Origin: Chara braunii
Taxonomy: Eukaryota > Streptophyta > Charophyceae > Charales > Characeae
DNA length: 30,346 nucleotides
NCBI GenBank assembly: GCA_003427395.1
Contig: BFEA01000527.1
Coordinates: forward strand, 927,685 to 958,030
Reading direction: 5' to 3'
The position numbers and the translations under genes are program-made. Numbering within the stretch: position 1 is the stretch's first letter; every line of letters starts with the position of its first letter. A model generated the notes under the pieces. It was given only the letters and a program-made list of their open reading frames with translations, did no database searches and had not been told where the DNA came from. Positions 9,206-18,278 of this stretch are shown here, piece after piece.

Positions 9206-10690
9206 CCTCCCAGTCTTAGTGACCTAGTCAAACTACATACAATACTGCCTTCCTCCCAACCTCCCCTTAGATGCACTCCCTTTTGTTCGCAATCTGCTTT
9301 CAAACAACCAATAAAACTGAAACTGAGATTACTCATACATTCCTTTCTTTCGTCTGGTTCATATCCTGAAGTCAAACCCAAAGTCAAAATACAGGATACA
9401 CGCGTTATACTCAGTCAAACCATAGGGAGATGTACAAATAGAGGTTATAGTTGGGTTTATAAAAGGAGTCAGGGAATTACCCCTTAGTTTCCTGCCTCCA
9501 GGACTCCTCCTGAGTCCCGGCAGAGCTCCCGCAATCGGTGGGGCGAACCTCCCACAAAGGCCTTGGCGCGGGTCACGGGTCACAATCCCGCCTGCCGCCT
9601 TCCTCTCGTAACAAAGACTAGACTCAGAGTAAGAAGGGTAGAGGGAGAGGTGTTTGAGTCTCTCAGATCCAAGAGAGGTGCTCTCAGACTCGCAGGAGAG
9701 GGCCTTGATACCTTCCTTCGCCTGAGGGCCTCGCAATGGCGGCCAAGTGACAACAACTCGATCAATTTGAAGTCAAACCGCCGAAGTCAATCTTCCTGAC
9801 GAAACCCCAAATCGCAGCAATAGGCCCGTGGCCCCACCGCAGTCACACAACACTATCCTGACGTACTCTAAACGGTGCAACAGTTCATAGCAGGCTCAGT
9901 AACTGCCGCTGCAGCACCGCAGCTGAGGCAGACTTGTGGAGCAACCTGTCCCGCGGGTCAGCAACAGCATCAATGGTTTTCTCTTCAATGCAGCAATATC
10001 AGCGCCCTCCTAACGGTCGACCTTGCAGCAACAGTTCTAGCAACAAGCAACTGAACACAGAGGCTAGCAATGAAACACCGTGGTAGAAGTCCTAGCAGTA
10101 ATGCACATCTCAGCAAGTAGTGCGATCCGCAACTCCATCCACGCCGGTCATGGCCCCTGAGCACAGGCTGACATTTAGCTCATACAGCCCGTAGCCATCA
10201 TGCGTGGCTATTATTAGGTTGTGTCGTACAGGTCATCCGCCCGCCTATTTGTCTGCAGTAAGCAACGACCGCCTATTTCAGCCCCTCTTCTTTCCTGCCC
10301 ATTCGCATTACGGCCACTCTGTTGCGCTGTTTGCTTCGGCGGCCAGTGAGATTGAATCTCCTGCAAGGTACAGGCAGGTTCGTATTCCTCTCCCTTGTGC
10401 TTGACGCCTCCATCTCGACAATTCGACTAGGCCCACGCGATCCCATAGGCGTCGCGACTGCCCTGAACACGAGGACAGGCTGATGCAGAGTATGAGGGCG
10501 GATGGCTACTTCATGACAGAAGGTCCAGCCCGACAATGGTCCGCAGTGCTCCTCTTCGCTCCCTTTTTTACACCGGCGCACCTCGATTATCTGCGTGCAA
10601 TCCTAACAGCCCACGAGCGGGAAACTAGGACGAGTAAAATCGGAATGAATCTTCTGCAAAAATGCGGATATGTTCATTCCCCTTAAAATT
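9206..10690. other. Unassigned interior of the TIR element
   Basis: No convincing gene. GCA/CAA-rich words recur at about 9900-10110, and there is a short hairpin near 10193-10210 (TAGCCAT...GGCTA). Frames on both strands are short and uninformative. Confidence 0.4.
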
Positions 10691-10699
10691 TCTCTTCCT

Positions 10700-11830
10700 A
10701 CTCATTCTACCCCCATTCCAACTTCACCACCGGGTTCGCCCTGCCTAAAAACCGTTGCTTCGCATTTCCCTCTGCTCAATTCAATCGAGAATTGAGCGAA
10801 ATGCTCGATGTTTCCCGACCCTCTCCACATCATGGGCACCATATCCTTACGCAGCTCGTTCTCTCACAACTTCGTTTTCTACTTAATCTTTCGTCATCCT
10901 AACTTCACTACCGAGGTCGCCGTACTCCAAAGTCTCTACTCACTATTTTATTTCGCCCGATTCCATAAGGAATCGGACGAAATATCGAATTCCTACACCT
11001 GCCATATCCATCACCTTGTGATGGCTCCACGCGCCCTGTTTCGCTTCTACCTTCCTATCTACTAACCTTCCTCCGATTTTGACCTCACAGTCGGACTCGC
11101 CTGGGTCCAAAACCCCGGGATCGACTTCTTCCCTCCTCGAAACGGCTTCCTAACAACCGCACTCCGCACTTTGCTCCGCCATCACTCTTTCTCGATGTGC
11201 ATGTACCTGGCACGATCCATCGTCCAGGTTCATGCCACCATCCCCCTTCCTTCGCGCACTGATTTCCCCTGCTAACTTCTATCCTACCATTTTTCCCCTA
11301 AAACTAACCACGTGATCAAGTTCGCAGTGACCGAAAACCCCTGTTTCGGTCCTCCCCTCGCCCGTTTTCACTCATAAACGAGTGGGAACGGCCTCCTTCA
11401 CTCTCGTTCCTCTTCCCTCCGCCATATCCCGACGCATCTCGTTTCATACGAACCTCTATACTACTGACACCTCCCCTAAAACTAACACCAAAATCGAAGT
11501 CGCCTCGGTTGAAAACCTCAAACTAACGTTTTATCCCACCTGACTTTAACGAGAATCGGGTGAGTTATGCCCGTTTTCTCTTTTCCCCTTCTTCCCACCA
11601 TAGCTCCCATACACCCTTCCTCGCTAATCATCTATCTCACTAACTCTTTCGCTAATCTAACCTCGGATCCGGGGTCGCCCAACTGCAAAACCCCCGGATC
11701 GGCTCCTCCCTCACCTAGTTCCGTTGTGGATCGCGTGAGCCGCCCTTCTTCCGCTGCGCCATCCCTGTCTCCCGCCATCTTCCTTGCCTCCTTCCCGAAT
11801 GCCCCTGGCCCGCCGTCCTATCCCCATTCA
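10700..11830 (+). repeat. Degenerate six-unit tandem array, period about 180 bp, one hairpin per unit
   Basis: A 19-base core, KTCGCM-N7-AAAACC-like, begins at 10735, 10916, 11096, 11321, 11499 and 11674 (steps 181, 180, 225, 178, 175). A second landmark, CCATATCC or similar, follows each core at a comparable distance. Five units contain a hairpin whose stem differs each time: 10774-10797, 10951-10982 (14-bp arms, loop ATAA), 11197-11238, 11362-11391, 11532-11566. Units are too diverged for simple slippage products. C/T-rich sense strand, no coding. Confidence 0.72.
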
Positions 11831-13252
11831 TTCCCTTCCTGCCCCTCGCGTTGACATCAACATGGCTATCGCACCGTGACTCCGACAGCGCGGGGCTTGG
11901 ACCAAATGACGGCTGCAACAATACAGTCGGATGGCGGAAGAACGAAAAAAAATGAAAAGCGAGACACGCGGACTTCTATCTATATGCGCAGCCCCCTCCC
12001 CGCGATACCTGTTGCTTCTCTCTGCGCATGTATCCGGCCCGGATTCGCACCGGGGCCGTCCCCCGCTTTTCCACTCGCTTTACTCCTGCCCCCGACACTC
12101 CCTGCCTTCGGCCCTGCTCCGCTTTCCCTGTCCCGCCGCTGCGCTCGGTGGTGGTCGGTCCTACCCCCGGCGAACCCCCTTCCTCGGCCCCGCTCTACAC
12201 AGGCCAACGCCCGCCTTTCTCCTCCGAGTGCCCCCGAGGTCCGCCTCCGTCAAGCAGGCCACACCGCCCCTTCGGCCCTTCAACGGTCAGGCCCTACTCA
12301 CGTGCTTTACCGTAGGCCGCGGGGCCAAAGGTGTCGGCCTACTACATGCCTCGGCATGGGCCCAGGTGCAGCGGCCGGGCGCGAATCTTTGTGGGCGTGG
12401 GGGATACCCAAACAAGACTTTTGCCCCGGCCCCTCTCCCGCGTGTTCCTATCACAGTCGCGCGTCCCAAGACGGGACGCGATAACAAGGGGACCAATACA
12501 CGAAAGGGGAGTAAAATGAAATAACCATAGACGTCAGGTAACCGCGGGGCTGATGGCACCTTGCCAACCCCGCGGATTAGCCCCGCCACCGCACCCGTAA
12601 ACAAAACCGAGGGGGATAGCCCCGCAGCCCTCAACCCCATCGACTTTCTTCTCGATGTTCCGCCGCTGTCGCGCCGACACCCGCTGACCTCGATCCCAGA
12701 GCCTCCGTAGTAATAGCCAGATGCCGTAACCTATAGGGCTAAGCCCAAGCTTGAGACCAGTACACGCGGAGTGCCATATAGGGCAATGCGGGGTGGCGCT
12801 TTGGGGCCTACAAATCGGCTGCGCGGCTCCCAGTGCCCGCACCGGCTTGCTCACACCGTGCCATAATTGCCCCGCGCGCCATCTTATGACACCCCGCTTA
12901 CCGCACGAAGTCGCGCCGTCGTCGCCGATGTCGTCGTCGGGGTCGTTCTCCGCACGCGCGCTCGACTCAGTCAGACATAGCCATCGTAAGAAAATATTCC
13001 CCCTAGATCCTCGTTTAAACAAGAAATAAAACTTAGAGATAGAAAAATAGAAATAAACAGACTGACGCCCACGCCAGTTTTGTAATCAACATCAGGGGAT
13101 GAATCACGCGCGCCTTAAACCTGCGCGCCCACGCACTCTTTACTCTAGTCAATCATCCAGTCAACATAATCACAGACACGGCCGCGCCTCGCGCGGTATA
13201 CCAAACTATTTTCTGTCACTTGCGAAACCCAGGGCATATACCCTTGTAAGGG
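11831..13252. other. GC-rich, gene-poor right part of the TIR element
   Basis: GC content rises sharply. Overlapping frames of 90-200 aa are open in several phases on both strands (for example 11876-12484, 11931-12524, 12534-13022), as happens by chance when stop codons are rare. Their products are Pro/Arg/Ala-rich without motifs. I call none of them genes. A palindrome (ACCCTTGTAAGGGT) sits at about 13240-13253, at the inner edge of the right TIR. Confidence 0.5.
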
Positions 13253-13482
13253 TACGCCCACCGAAGGGAGGTGACAGCTCCCGCAAGGTGGAGGTAAGTT
13301 GTGCCTCGCGTAGGCCCTATCCTATCGTAGGGGCTCGCGAGAGGTATGGCTGGTGCACTTGGCCGGAGCGGCTTAAGGAAGCTCCATTTGTGCGTTCGTG
13401 TCGAGGTTGATCCAACTCCTGGGTGACGCGGCCGAGAGGGTCCCGCGCCGCCACGTGCGGTGCCGGACCGATGCGCACGACA
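13253..13482 (-). repeat. Right terminal inverted repeat, 230 bp
   Basis: Partner of 6624-6853. Its outer end reads ...GCGCACGACA, followed by GCG and then the resumed LTR sequence. Confidence 0.93.
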
Positions 13483-14086
13483 GCGCAATTCCGTGTGCTG
13501 GTTAGACAAACTGATGAAGGAACCGATTAGCTGTTTAATCATGATAGACTGACTGGCTTCTGATTTCTGAATAGTTGAATGATGGAATAAAACGTAGGTT
13601 TGATATTGTCTGAGATCTGCCAATTTAATGAATCTTCACGCTATGCCTCCTTAATGATTGGGGGCAACTGCAGTTTTGTTGACTAAAGTTCAGGCATCCG
13701 GGTACTATTATGATACCGATGGAGTACTGCCTACTGAAAACCGCACTGAGTACTGAGCACTGCTGAGCACTGCTTACAAAACAGCACCAAGTACTAGGAG
13801 TTGAGATTTGCCGCTTAACTCTAACCAGTAGTTTCAAGTAGCCCAAACAGTTGGTAGTTGGCTGACCCCAGACTGCATAACGACCAAAGGTTGGCTGAAT
13901 GTTGATTGACCAACTGTTGGAAACTGACCTTGATAATCGTCAAAGATGGTTTTCTGGAGACAGACTACTGAGAACTGATCTGAATAGTTGTTGAAAGAGG
14001 GTTCTTGATAATTAATTGGTTGATGATCAGAAATCAGATTGATTGATGCATGTCGGTCATGAACCTGATCGTTTGATTAAGAGACA
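13483..14086 (-). repeat. 3' LTR of element 1, U3-side part
   Basis: Collinear with 24030-24626 and ending on the plus strand in AAGAGACA. It is rich in degenerate CTGATTG/TGATTGNTGA words. Homology to the 5' LTR stops at 14086 whereas homology to the window's right-hand inverted copy continues, which is how the LTR edge was placed (uncertain by up to about 8 bp). Confidence 0.82.
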
Positions 14087-14166
14087 CAATGAATAGAAGA
14101 CGGGGTTCTGAGCAATGTTTCGGCAACAGGGTTTACCAGTAGCGAGAGTCGGGACACATTCTGCAA

Positions 14167-14412
14167 TTACCCGAGCTTCGCTTTGGCCTGCTCCACTGTC
14201 TCCAGTGATGAGCCAATGCTGTGCGGTTTATCATTTCGGTCACAAAAATAGGAAACATATTCCATGTACCTCTCCCCCCGGACTCTCTGGATTGCACTTT
14301 CTCTCAATGTCTTCTTCTGGCTTTCCATCCACAGAATAGCATCGTCCTCCCAATTGCCTCTGTTTTCCATAACTACTCCACCCTTTACCACTAAGACTTC
14401 GTTTTTTTTCAT
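14167..14412 (-). CDS. ORF H next to the 3' LTR (family 2, 81 aa)
   Basis: Unrecognised 81-aa protein with ATG start and an in-frame TAA three codons upstream, so the start is well defined. Pattern: VVKGGVVMENRG, acidic WEDD, a helix ESQKKTLRESA, then RYMEYVSYF and ETVEQAKAKLG. The same order (strand with K/R-G, acidic DD, helix ending in A-L/I, strand with Y-x-x-Y, terminal E...A-K/R helix) is seen in leader ORFs D and E, and its second half in ORF G. The copy in element 2 (29814-30059) is the same frame with one TAG. It lies about 80 bp upstream of the 3' LTR on the sense strand, a position where Ty3/Gypsy elements rarely code. Function unknown. Confidence 0.5.
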   Translation of the reverse strand: MKKNEVLVVKGGVVMENRGNWEDDAILWMESQKKTLRESAIQRVRGERYMEYVSYFCDRNDKPHSIGSSLETVEQAKAKLG

Positions 14413-14703
14413 TTCCTCTTACTTTCACGTCCCACTCAAGGAATGAATAACTCAATACCTTGGGTGTCCCAATTAGACCTTACTTCCAGCGCAAGTATTG
14501 TCCTCGGACGATCAGGCAACCGCCTCAGTCTTCCGAGGTAGGAACCAACGCTTGCTGATCAGACATCTAGTTACTAGACCTGCAGGTAGCCTGCCAACAG
14601 CTAGACTCAAGAAACAGGAACTGACAGGTGAGTCCCAACGCCCTGAGTTGAAAGGTGCAGAAACTCTCCTCAGTCTGGTGGAGGTAGCTAATGAGTATTA
14701 CTC

Positions 14704-14705
14704 AC

Positions 14706-14760
<55 letters not shown>

Positions 14761-14770
14761 CATATATATA
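14704..14770. repeat. (TA)n microsatellite in the 3' internal segment
   Basis: TA repeats with interspersed C/G. The inverted copy at 29488-29525 is shorter, consistent with slippage after the copies diverged. Confidence 0.95.
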
Positions 14771-14913
14771 CCCGTCGCTTGACTCCACTAGGCCACAAGA
14801 ACATGACTAAGTGCTGCGTAGGTAGCCCCTTAAGCCTAGCTTAATAAATCTATAGCGGCTTACTTCCGAGATCTCTCACAACAAGATCAGCATCGACCGC
14901 CCAAAATATCTGC

Positions 14914-14952
14914 GTCCCCCCCCCCTTTTTCTTTTCTTCTTTTCCTTCTTAA
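14914..14952 (-). other. Polypurine tract on the element sense strand
   Basis: A C-run followed by C/T-rich sequence on the plus strand, that is an A/G-rich tract ending in G11 on the sense strand. Conserved in element 2 at about 29280-29319. It looks like a PPT, but no LTR start follows it: the inferred LTR edge lies about 830 bp further on. It could be an internal PPT or the relic of a different LTR boundary. Confidence 0.4.
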
Positions 14953-15753
14953 CTCCTGGTCCGAGACTCATCTAAGATAACTGCAGCCCTTCGGGCACAA
15001 ATTGCGGATCAATAGGGGGTGAGAAGTGGTATGCTCACACATGAAAATACACCTGCTTTTCTGAGCTTTCATGCTTAACCATCAAGACTAAGAATGAATA
15101 ATGCTGGGCATTAACCCTCGTTAAGGTTGTTCTTGGGTTTGTTGCAAGAGATGCTAATAACCAGGGAATGGTTAATATTAGTCTCTATCGGTCCGGCCAA
15201 GTTTTAGATCGCTCGCTCGTTAACTTAGAACCACTGCCCGTTTACTGGGAAGCGGGTAAGTTCAGAACGAGTTGCTCCACATAACTCTCCTCCCCATACA
15301 TAGTAAACTCATGGGAAGGGTTTTGTTAATCTCCATCAATTAAGTATTTCGCGAGGAGATAAGCAACCTTCTTCAAGGTGGACTTACGCCTGCACATTGA
15401 TCATAAGATGAATGTTTACTGCAAGCCTGAGCACACCAGATAATCAACAAAAAAAAAGAAAAACCAATCATACTAATCAACAGCCGAAGAAGCTGCCTTT
15501 TTAAGAACTTCTCCGATTGGCGGATCACAAACAAGAACCCGAATCCAGCTCACTCAATCTTATAATGTTGCGAAAAGAATTAACACAAGACCAAAGCACG
15601 GAACAGGGGGATGCGGATTTGACACTTTCGTTATCAATTCATCGTTATTAAAGAATAACTCGTTATTTTCCTTTCGACGCTTCCCCTATTCCGATAGCTG
15701 CTCCTTTTGAACTCAATCCAGAGGAACCAGTGTTAGCCACAGAAGAGCTACAA

Positions 15754-15942
15754 TTAGCCAACTATCAATACTGTTAAACAGCCTAACACTATAGCGTACT
15801 TAGCTGTTATGCGATACCCAAGCCTGCCTCCCGGGTCTATATTCAGTCGCAAAATTATCCCGTCAAGGGAGAGCCAGGTCACACAAAAATGCAACGGACG
15901 TACACGGTCAGCTTTGCACGCTTGGTCCCATCTTCCGTCCAA
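15754..15942 (-). other. 62-aa frame conserved between both element copies
   Basis: Open from ATG to the same stop in both inverted copies (other copy 28289-28477), with about seven amino-acid differences in 62. No motif recognised. Copies this similar keep short frames by chance, so I list it as a possible remnant only. Confidence 0.25.
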
Positions 15943-16452
15943 CTCACACTGTTAGATCCGATGTCGGGCATCACCCATGATAAAACGAGTCCATGCTTCG
16001 CCTACTTCTCCCTGTTAATGTCGCTCATGTCTCACCCTCTCTCCCTCAATCTTGCTGAGTATTAACGACGAGCTCATCATGCTTAGAATGCGAAGATAGG
16101 AAACCGTTGGCACCAGTAGCCCTCTTGGAGGAAGAGACCTCCTTCGCTGTCCTCACTCTCATCTCATCCCCTGACGAGATTCCTGCAGGTGGTCGTATGA
16201 CTGAACTGCAATGGAGACGAGAAAGGAACAATAGACTTCCCGCCTAAAAAGTGCGGAGACATCATTCTTGTCGCTTTGACGAGAATAAAGCGCGACGTCA
16301 ACCATATTGCACACTTTAGCCTCTTTCCTCTCCGTCGCTCGTTCACCAGTGTGTATTCCCTCCACACGCTCTTTTTCTCCTGACCAAGCCACACCATAAG
16401 AGACTTACTGCAATTGAACAGACACTGAACACCGCGATTGAGCGCAGTGATC

Positions 16453-17262
16453 TGCATGACTTTGATCATATCCCTTTGAACCACTGCTACCCCGTTAGTC
16501 CAGCCCTAAGGTACCACACACATTTGAACAAGCCCCCTTGGCGTGTGCATGACAATCATCGGCCGGCTAGTGGGATCAATAGGGAACTGATCATAGCCAG
16601 AATACAGGTCAACTAGAGACTAAATACATCGACCAGCAAATGATTCAGCGAGGAGATCAGCATTAGGAAGACTACCTGCATCACGTACCGTCACAGAATT
16701 AAGCTTCTGAAGATTCTGTATCCATCTTAGTCCGCCCCCTGGTTTCCAGAAACAAAACCAGTGGTTGGCATACGGTCCATCAGCATGTTCAGCAACATTA
16801 GATGCAATCTTTTTGTCAAGATACTTCACAACTTCTGCCTCTTCCTTCAAGGCATACTTAGTTGGTCTATCATTCCATGGAACATGGTCAACTGTCCAAA
16901 TCTTGGCCATCTTGATCATGTCCACGTCCAATCGTCCCTCTCTTCACCATTAAAGGAGAAAGCACCAGAAAATTCTTGACACACTTTGAAGATATATTCT
17001 TTGTCTTTAGGCAGGATAAACTGATCCGAACCTATCTTCATCGTGTCAAACCTCTCTTTGGTGACCCTATTTTCCAGTTTTGCTGATTTCCTCAATGCTC
17101 TTATAATTTGTCTTTCCTTTTTCAATGCTTCATCATAATCTTTCTCTATTAAGACTGCCACTGGGTTTTTCTTCACCCCCTTAGGCTTGTATTTTCTTTT
17201 TGACCCAGTAACTATTTTCCTAAAAAAGGGTGAGTCGATGCAAATCTCAATTCCATATTTTA
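16453..17262 (-). pseudogene. Ty3/Gypsy pol: linker and truncated reverse transcriptase
   Basis: The sense strand shows AFSFNGEERG, then after a frameshift near 16925 VDHVPWNDRPTKYALKEEAE, a helix, FCFWKPGGGLRWIQNLQKLN, VTVRDAGSLPNADLLAESFA, TAG at 16620-16622, LVDLYSGYDQFP (motif A, Asp present), HTPRGLVQ, another TAG, and GWTNGVAVVQRDM. This is the N-terminal half of a Gypsy RT. It ends at about 16453, before the YxDD-type motif, where segment X begins. At least one frameshift and two stops make it non-functional. The VTVRDAG and AESFAGR blocks resemble a Gypsy group I associate with fungi and early-diverging green plants. Confidence 0.88.
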
Positions 17263-17907
17263 TCCATTAGCAGTTTCTACAGCTTTCTTGAAGGTTTCAA
17301 TTTGCCCGTCCTCATCCTCGAGTTTACCGAGAGTTTTCATCATTTTCGAAACTTGATTGATTTCCATTGAAATCTCCTCTTTTGCTTCTCGTTTTCCTTC
17401 CTCCTTTAGTCTCCTAACCCTTTCAGCAGATTCGTCTCTCCTGATCGAATTAGCAGATAGTTGATGCTTTAAGTCATTTTTTGTACCGACCATAAAGGTC
17501 TGCTCTTGAGCAGTCTCGGGATCCTGTAGACTGATCCAAGATGACCCCTCATGACTGAAAAATTGGACCGCCTCCATCCTATGCAAAAATGAAGTTCCCA
17601 AGATATAGTCATGATCCAGATCTGGCACTACAAAACCCAGTAACTCCACAGTCATTATCCCAACCTTGATAGACAAATTATAAATAAATTATTCCACAAA
17701 CAGCTCTCTTGCAATATTACTCAGTACATTTTGTGCAGGTCTGTCAATAGATAAATTACATGTTTCCATCGTTCTTCGTGAAAGAAGTATCATCTCTGCC
17801 CCAGAATCTACTAGGGCTAGAATCTTCACTTGATTAATGCGAATTGTAAGATGCCCACAACCCATAGTTGCAAATCTCATCTTGCAACCTGGTAGTGACC
17901 TATTCAA
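17260..17907 (-). pseudogene. Retropepsin-like aspartic protease and acidic linker
   Basis: The sense frame contains LALVDSGAEMILLS (catalytic D-S-G at the start of a retropepsin) and, after one in-frame TAA (17689-17691), DYILGTSFLHRM, the usual second hydrophobic-Gly block. Both parts are in the same frame, so a single stop splits one protease. The downstream part is a charged predicted coiled coil (RLKEEGKREAKEE). The upstream boundary with the preceding ORF is a frame change at about 17905, typical of gag-pro junctions or a frameshift mutation. Confidence 0.85.
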
Positions 17908-18272
17908 TTGGTTGGGAAAGACTGACCCAAATAATTAACTTTCATCTTCTTTTTCTCAATTAACCTTTTCAACTCTTCTCTCAGTTTGGGTGCTAGTGTC
18001 ATTGCTTCCTTAAAAGAAAGTGTCACTTCCGTTTCTTCCAGCATCTTAGCAATTACATCAGAAATCACGGTCCGATCATCCAAATCACTCTTAAGAATAA
18101 ATTTAATCTTTCTCCCCTGTTCATTCTTTTCCTGTGAACGCTCCGGTTCAGGATCATCAAGGATGTCGATAAGTGATTCCTCAGCCTTCTTTTTTTTCTT
18201 TTCTTCTATCATTTGAGGTGTCATACGGGTTTGGTGGTTCCTTACTTCACCAACCCTGACACTAGGTTCCAT
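17904..18272 (-). CDS. Pre-protease region of the gag-pol polyprotein
   Basis: A 122-aa frame, ATG at 18272-18270, in phase with gag and separated from it by TAA plus two codons. It is Lys/Glu-rich at first (EEKKKKKAEE, then DDPEPE) and then carries a helix pattern TEVTLSFKEAMTLAPKLREE. A similar helix occurs between gag and protease in many Gypsy polyproteins of fungi and plants. It was probably continuous with gag originally. No enzymatic motif. Confidence 0.6.
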   Translation of the reverse strand: MEPSVRVGEVRNHQTRMTPQMIEEKKKKKAEESLIDILDDPEPERSQEKNEQGRKIKFILKSDLDDRTVISDVIAKMLEETEVTLSFKEAMTLAPKLREELKRLIEKKKMKVNYLGQSFPTN

Positions 18273-18278
18273 GATAAG

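Larger units (their letters stand above)
6623..13482. mobile_element. 6.86-kb TIR element of unknown superfamily inserted in the 3' LTR
   Basis: The insertion interrupts the LTR between sequence matching 24021-24025 and 24030 of the intact LTR. Termini are 230-bp inverted repeats beginning TGTCGTGCGCAT. The bases GCG flank both ends (6620-6622 and 13483-13485 by my placement) but occur once in the uninterrupted LTRs, suggesting a 3-bp target duplication. I find no transposase, no DDE-like motif and no long convincing ORF, so it is probably non-autonomous. The interior holds a 70-bp tandem duplication, an eleven-copy stem-loop array and a six-unit 180-bp array, and turns GC-rich in its last 1.8 kb. 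Confidence 0.85.
13880..16452 (+). repeat. Large inverted repeat, left arm (2.57 kb)
   Basis: The reverse complement of this arm is found at 27779-30346, collinear over the whole length with scattered substitutions and small indels. It comprises about 200 bp of LTR plus the 3' internal segment of the element. Arm B runs to the window's last base, so the true repeat may be longer. Confidence 0.92.
14087..16452 (-). other. 3' internal segment replacing the rest of pol (segment X)
   Basis: Between the RT break at 16452 and the 3' LTR there is no RNase H, integrase or chromodomain signature. Besides ORF H the segment has a 62-aa frame (15754-15942) also open in element 2, the (TA)n run and the polypurine tract. 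Otherwise non-coding to my eye. Confidence 0.6.

Noticed and set aside
11876-13022. Frames of 160-202 aa in the GC-rich block
   Set aside because: Several overlapping frames are open at once on both strands, products are Pro/Arg/Ala-rich without motifs; stop-poor composition explains them.
14498-14782. 94-aa frame ending in a Tyr/Ile run
   Set aside because: Its C-terminal part is simply the (TA)n repeat, and it is antisense to the element.
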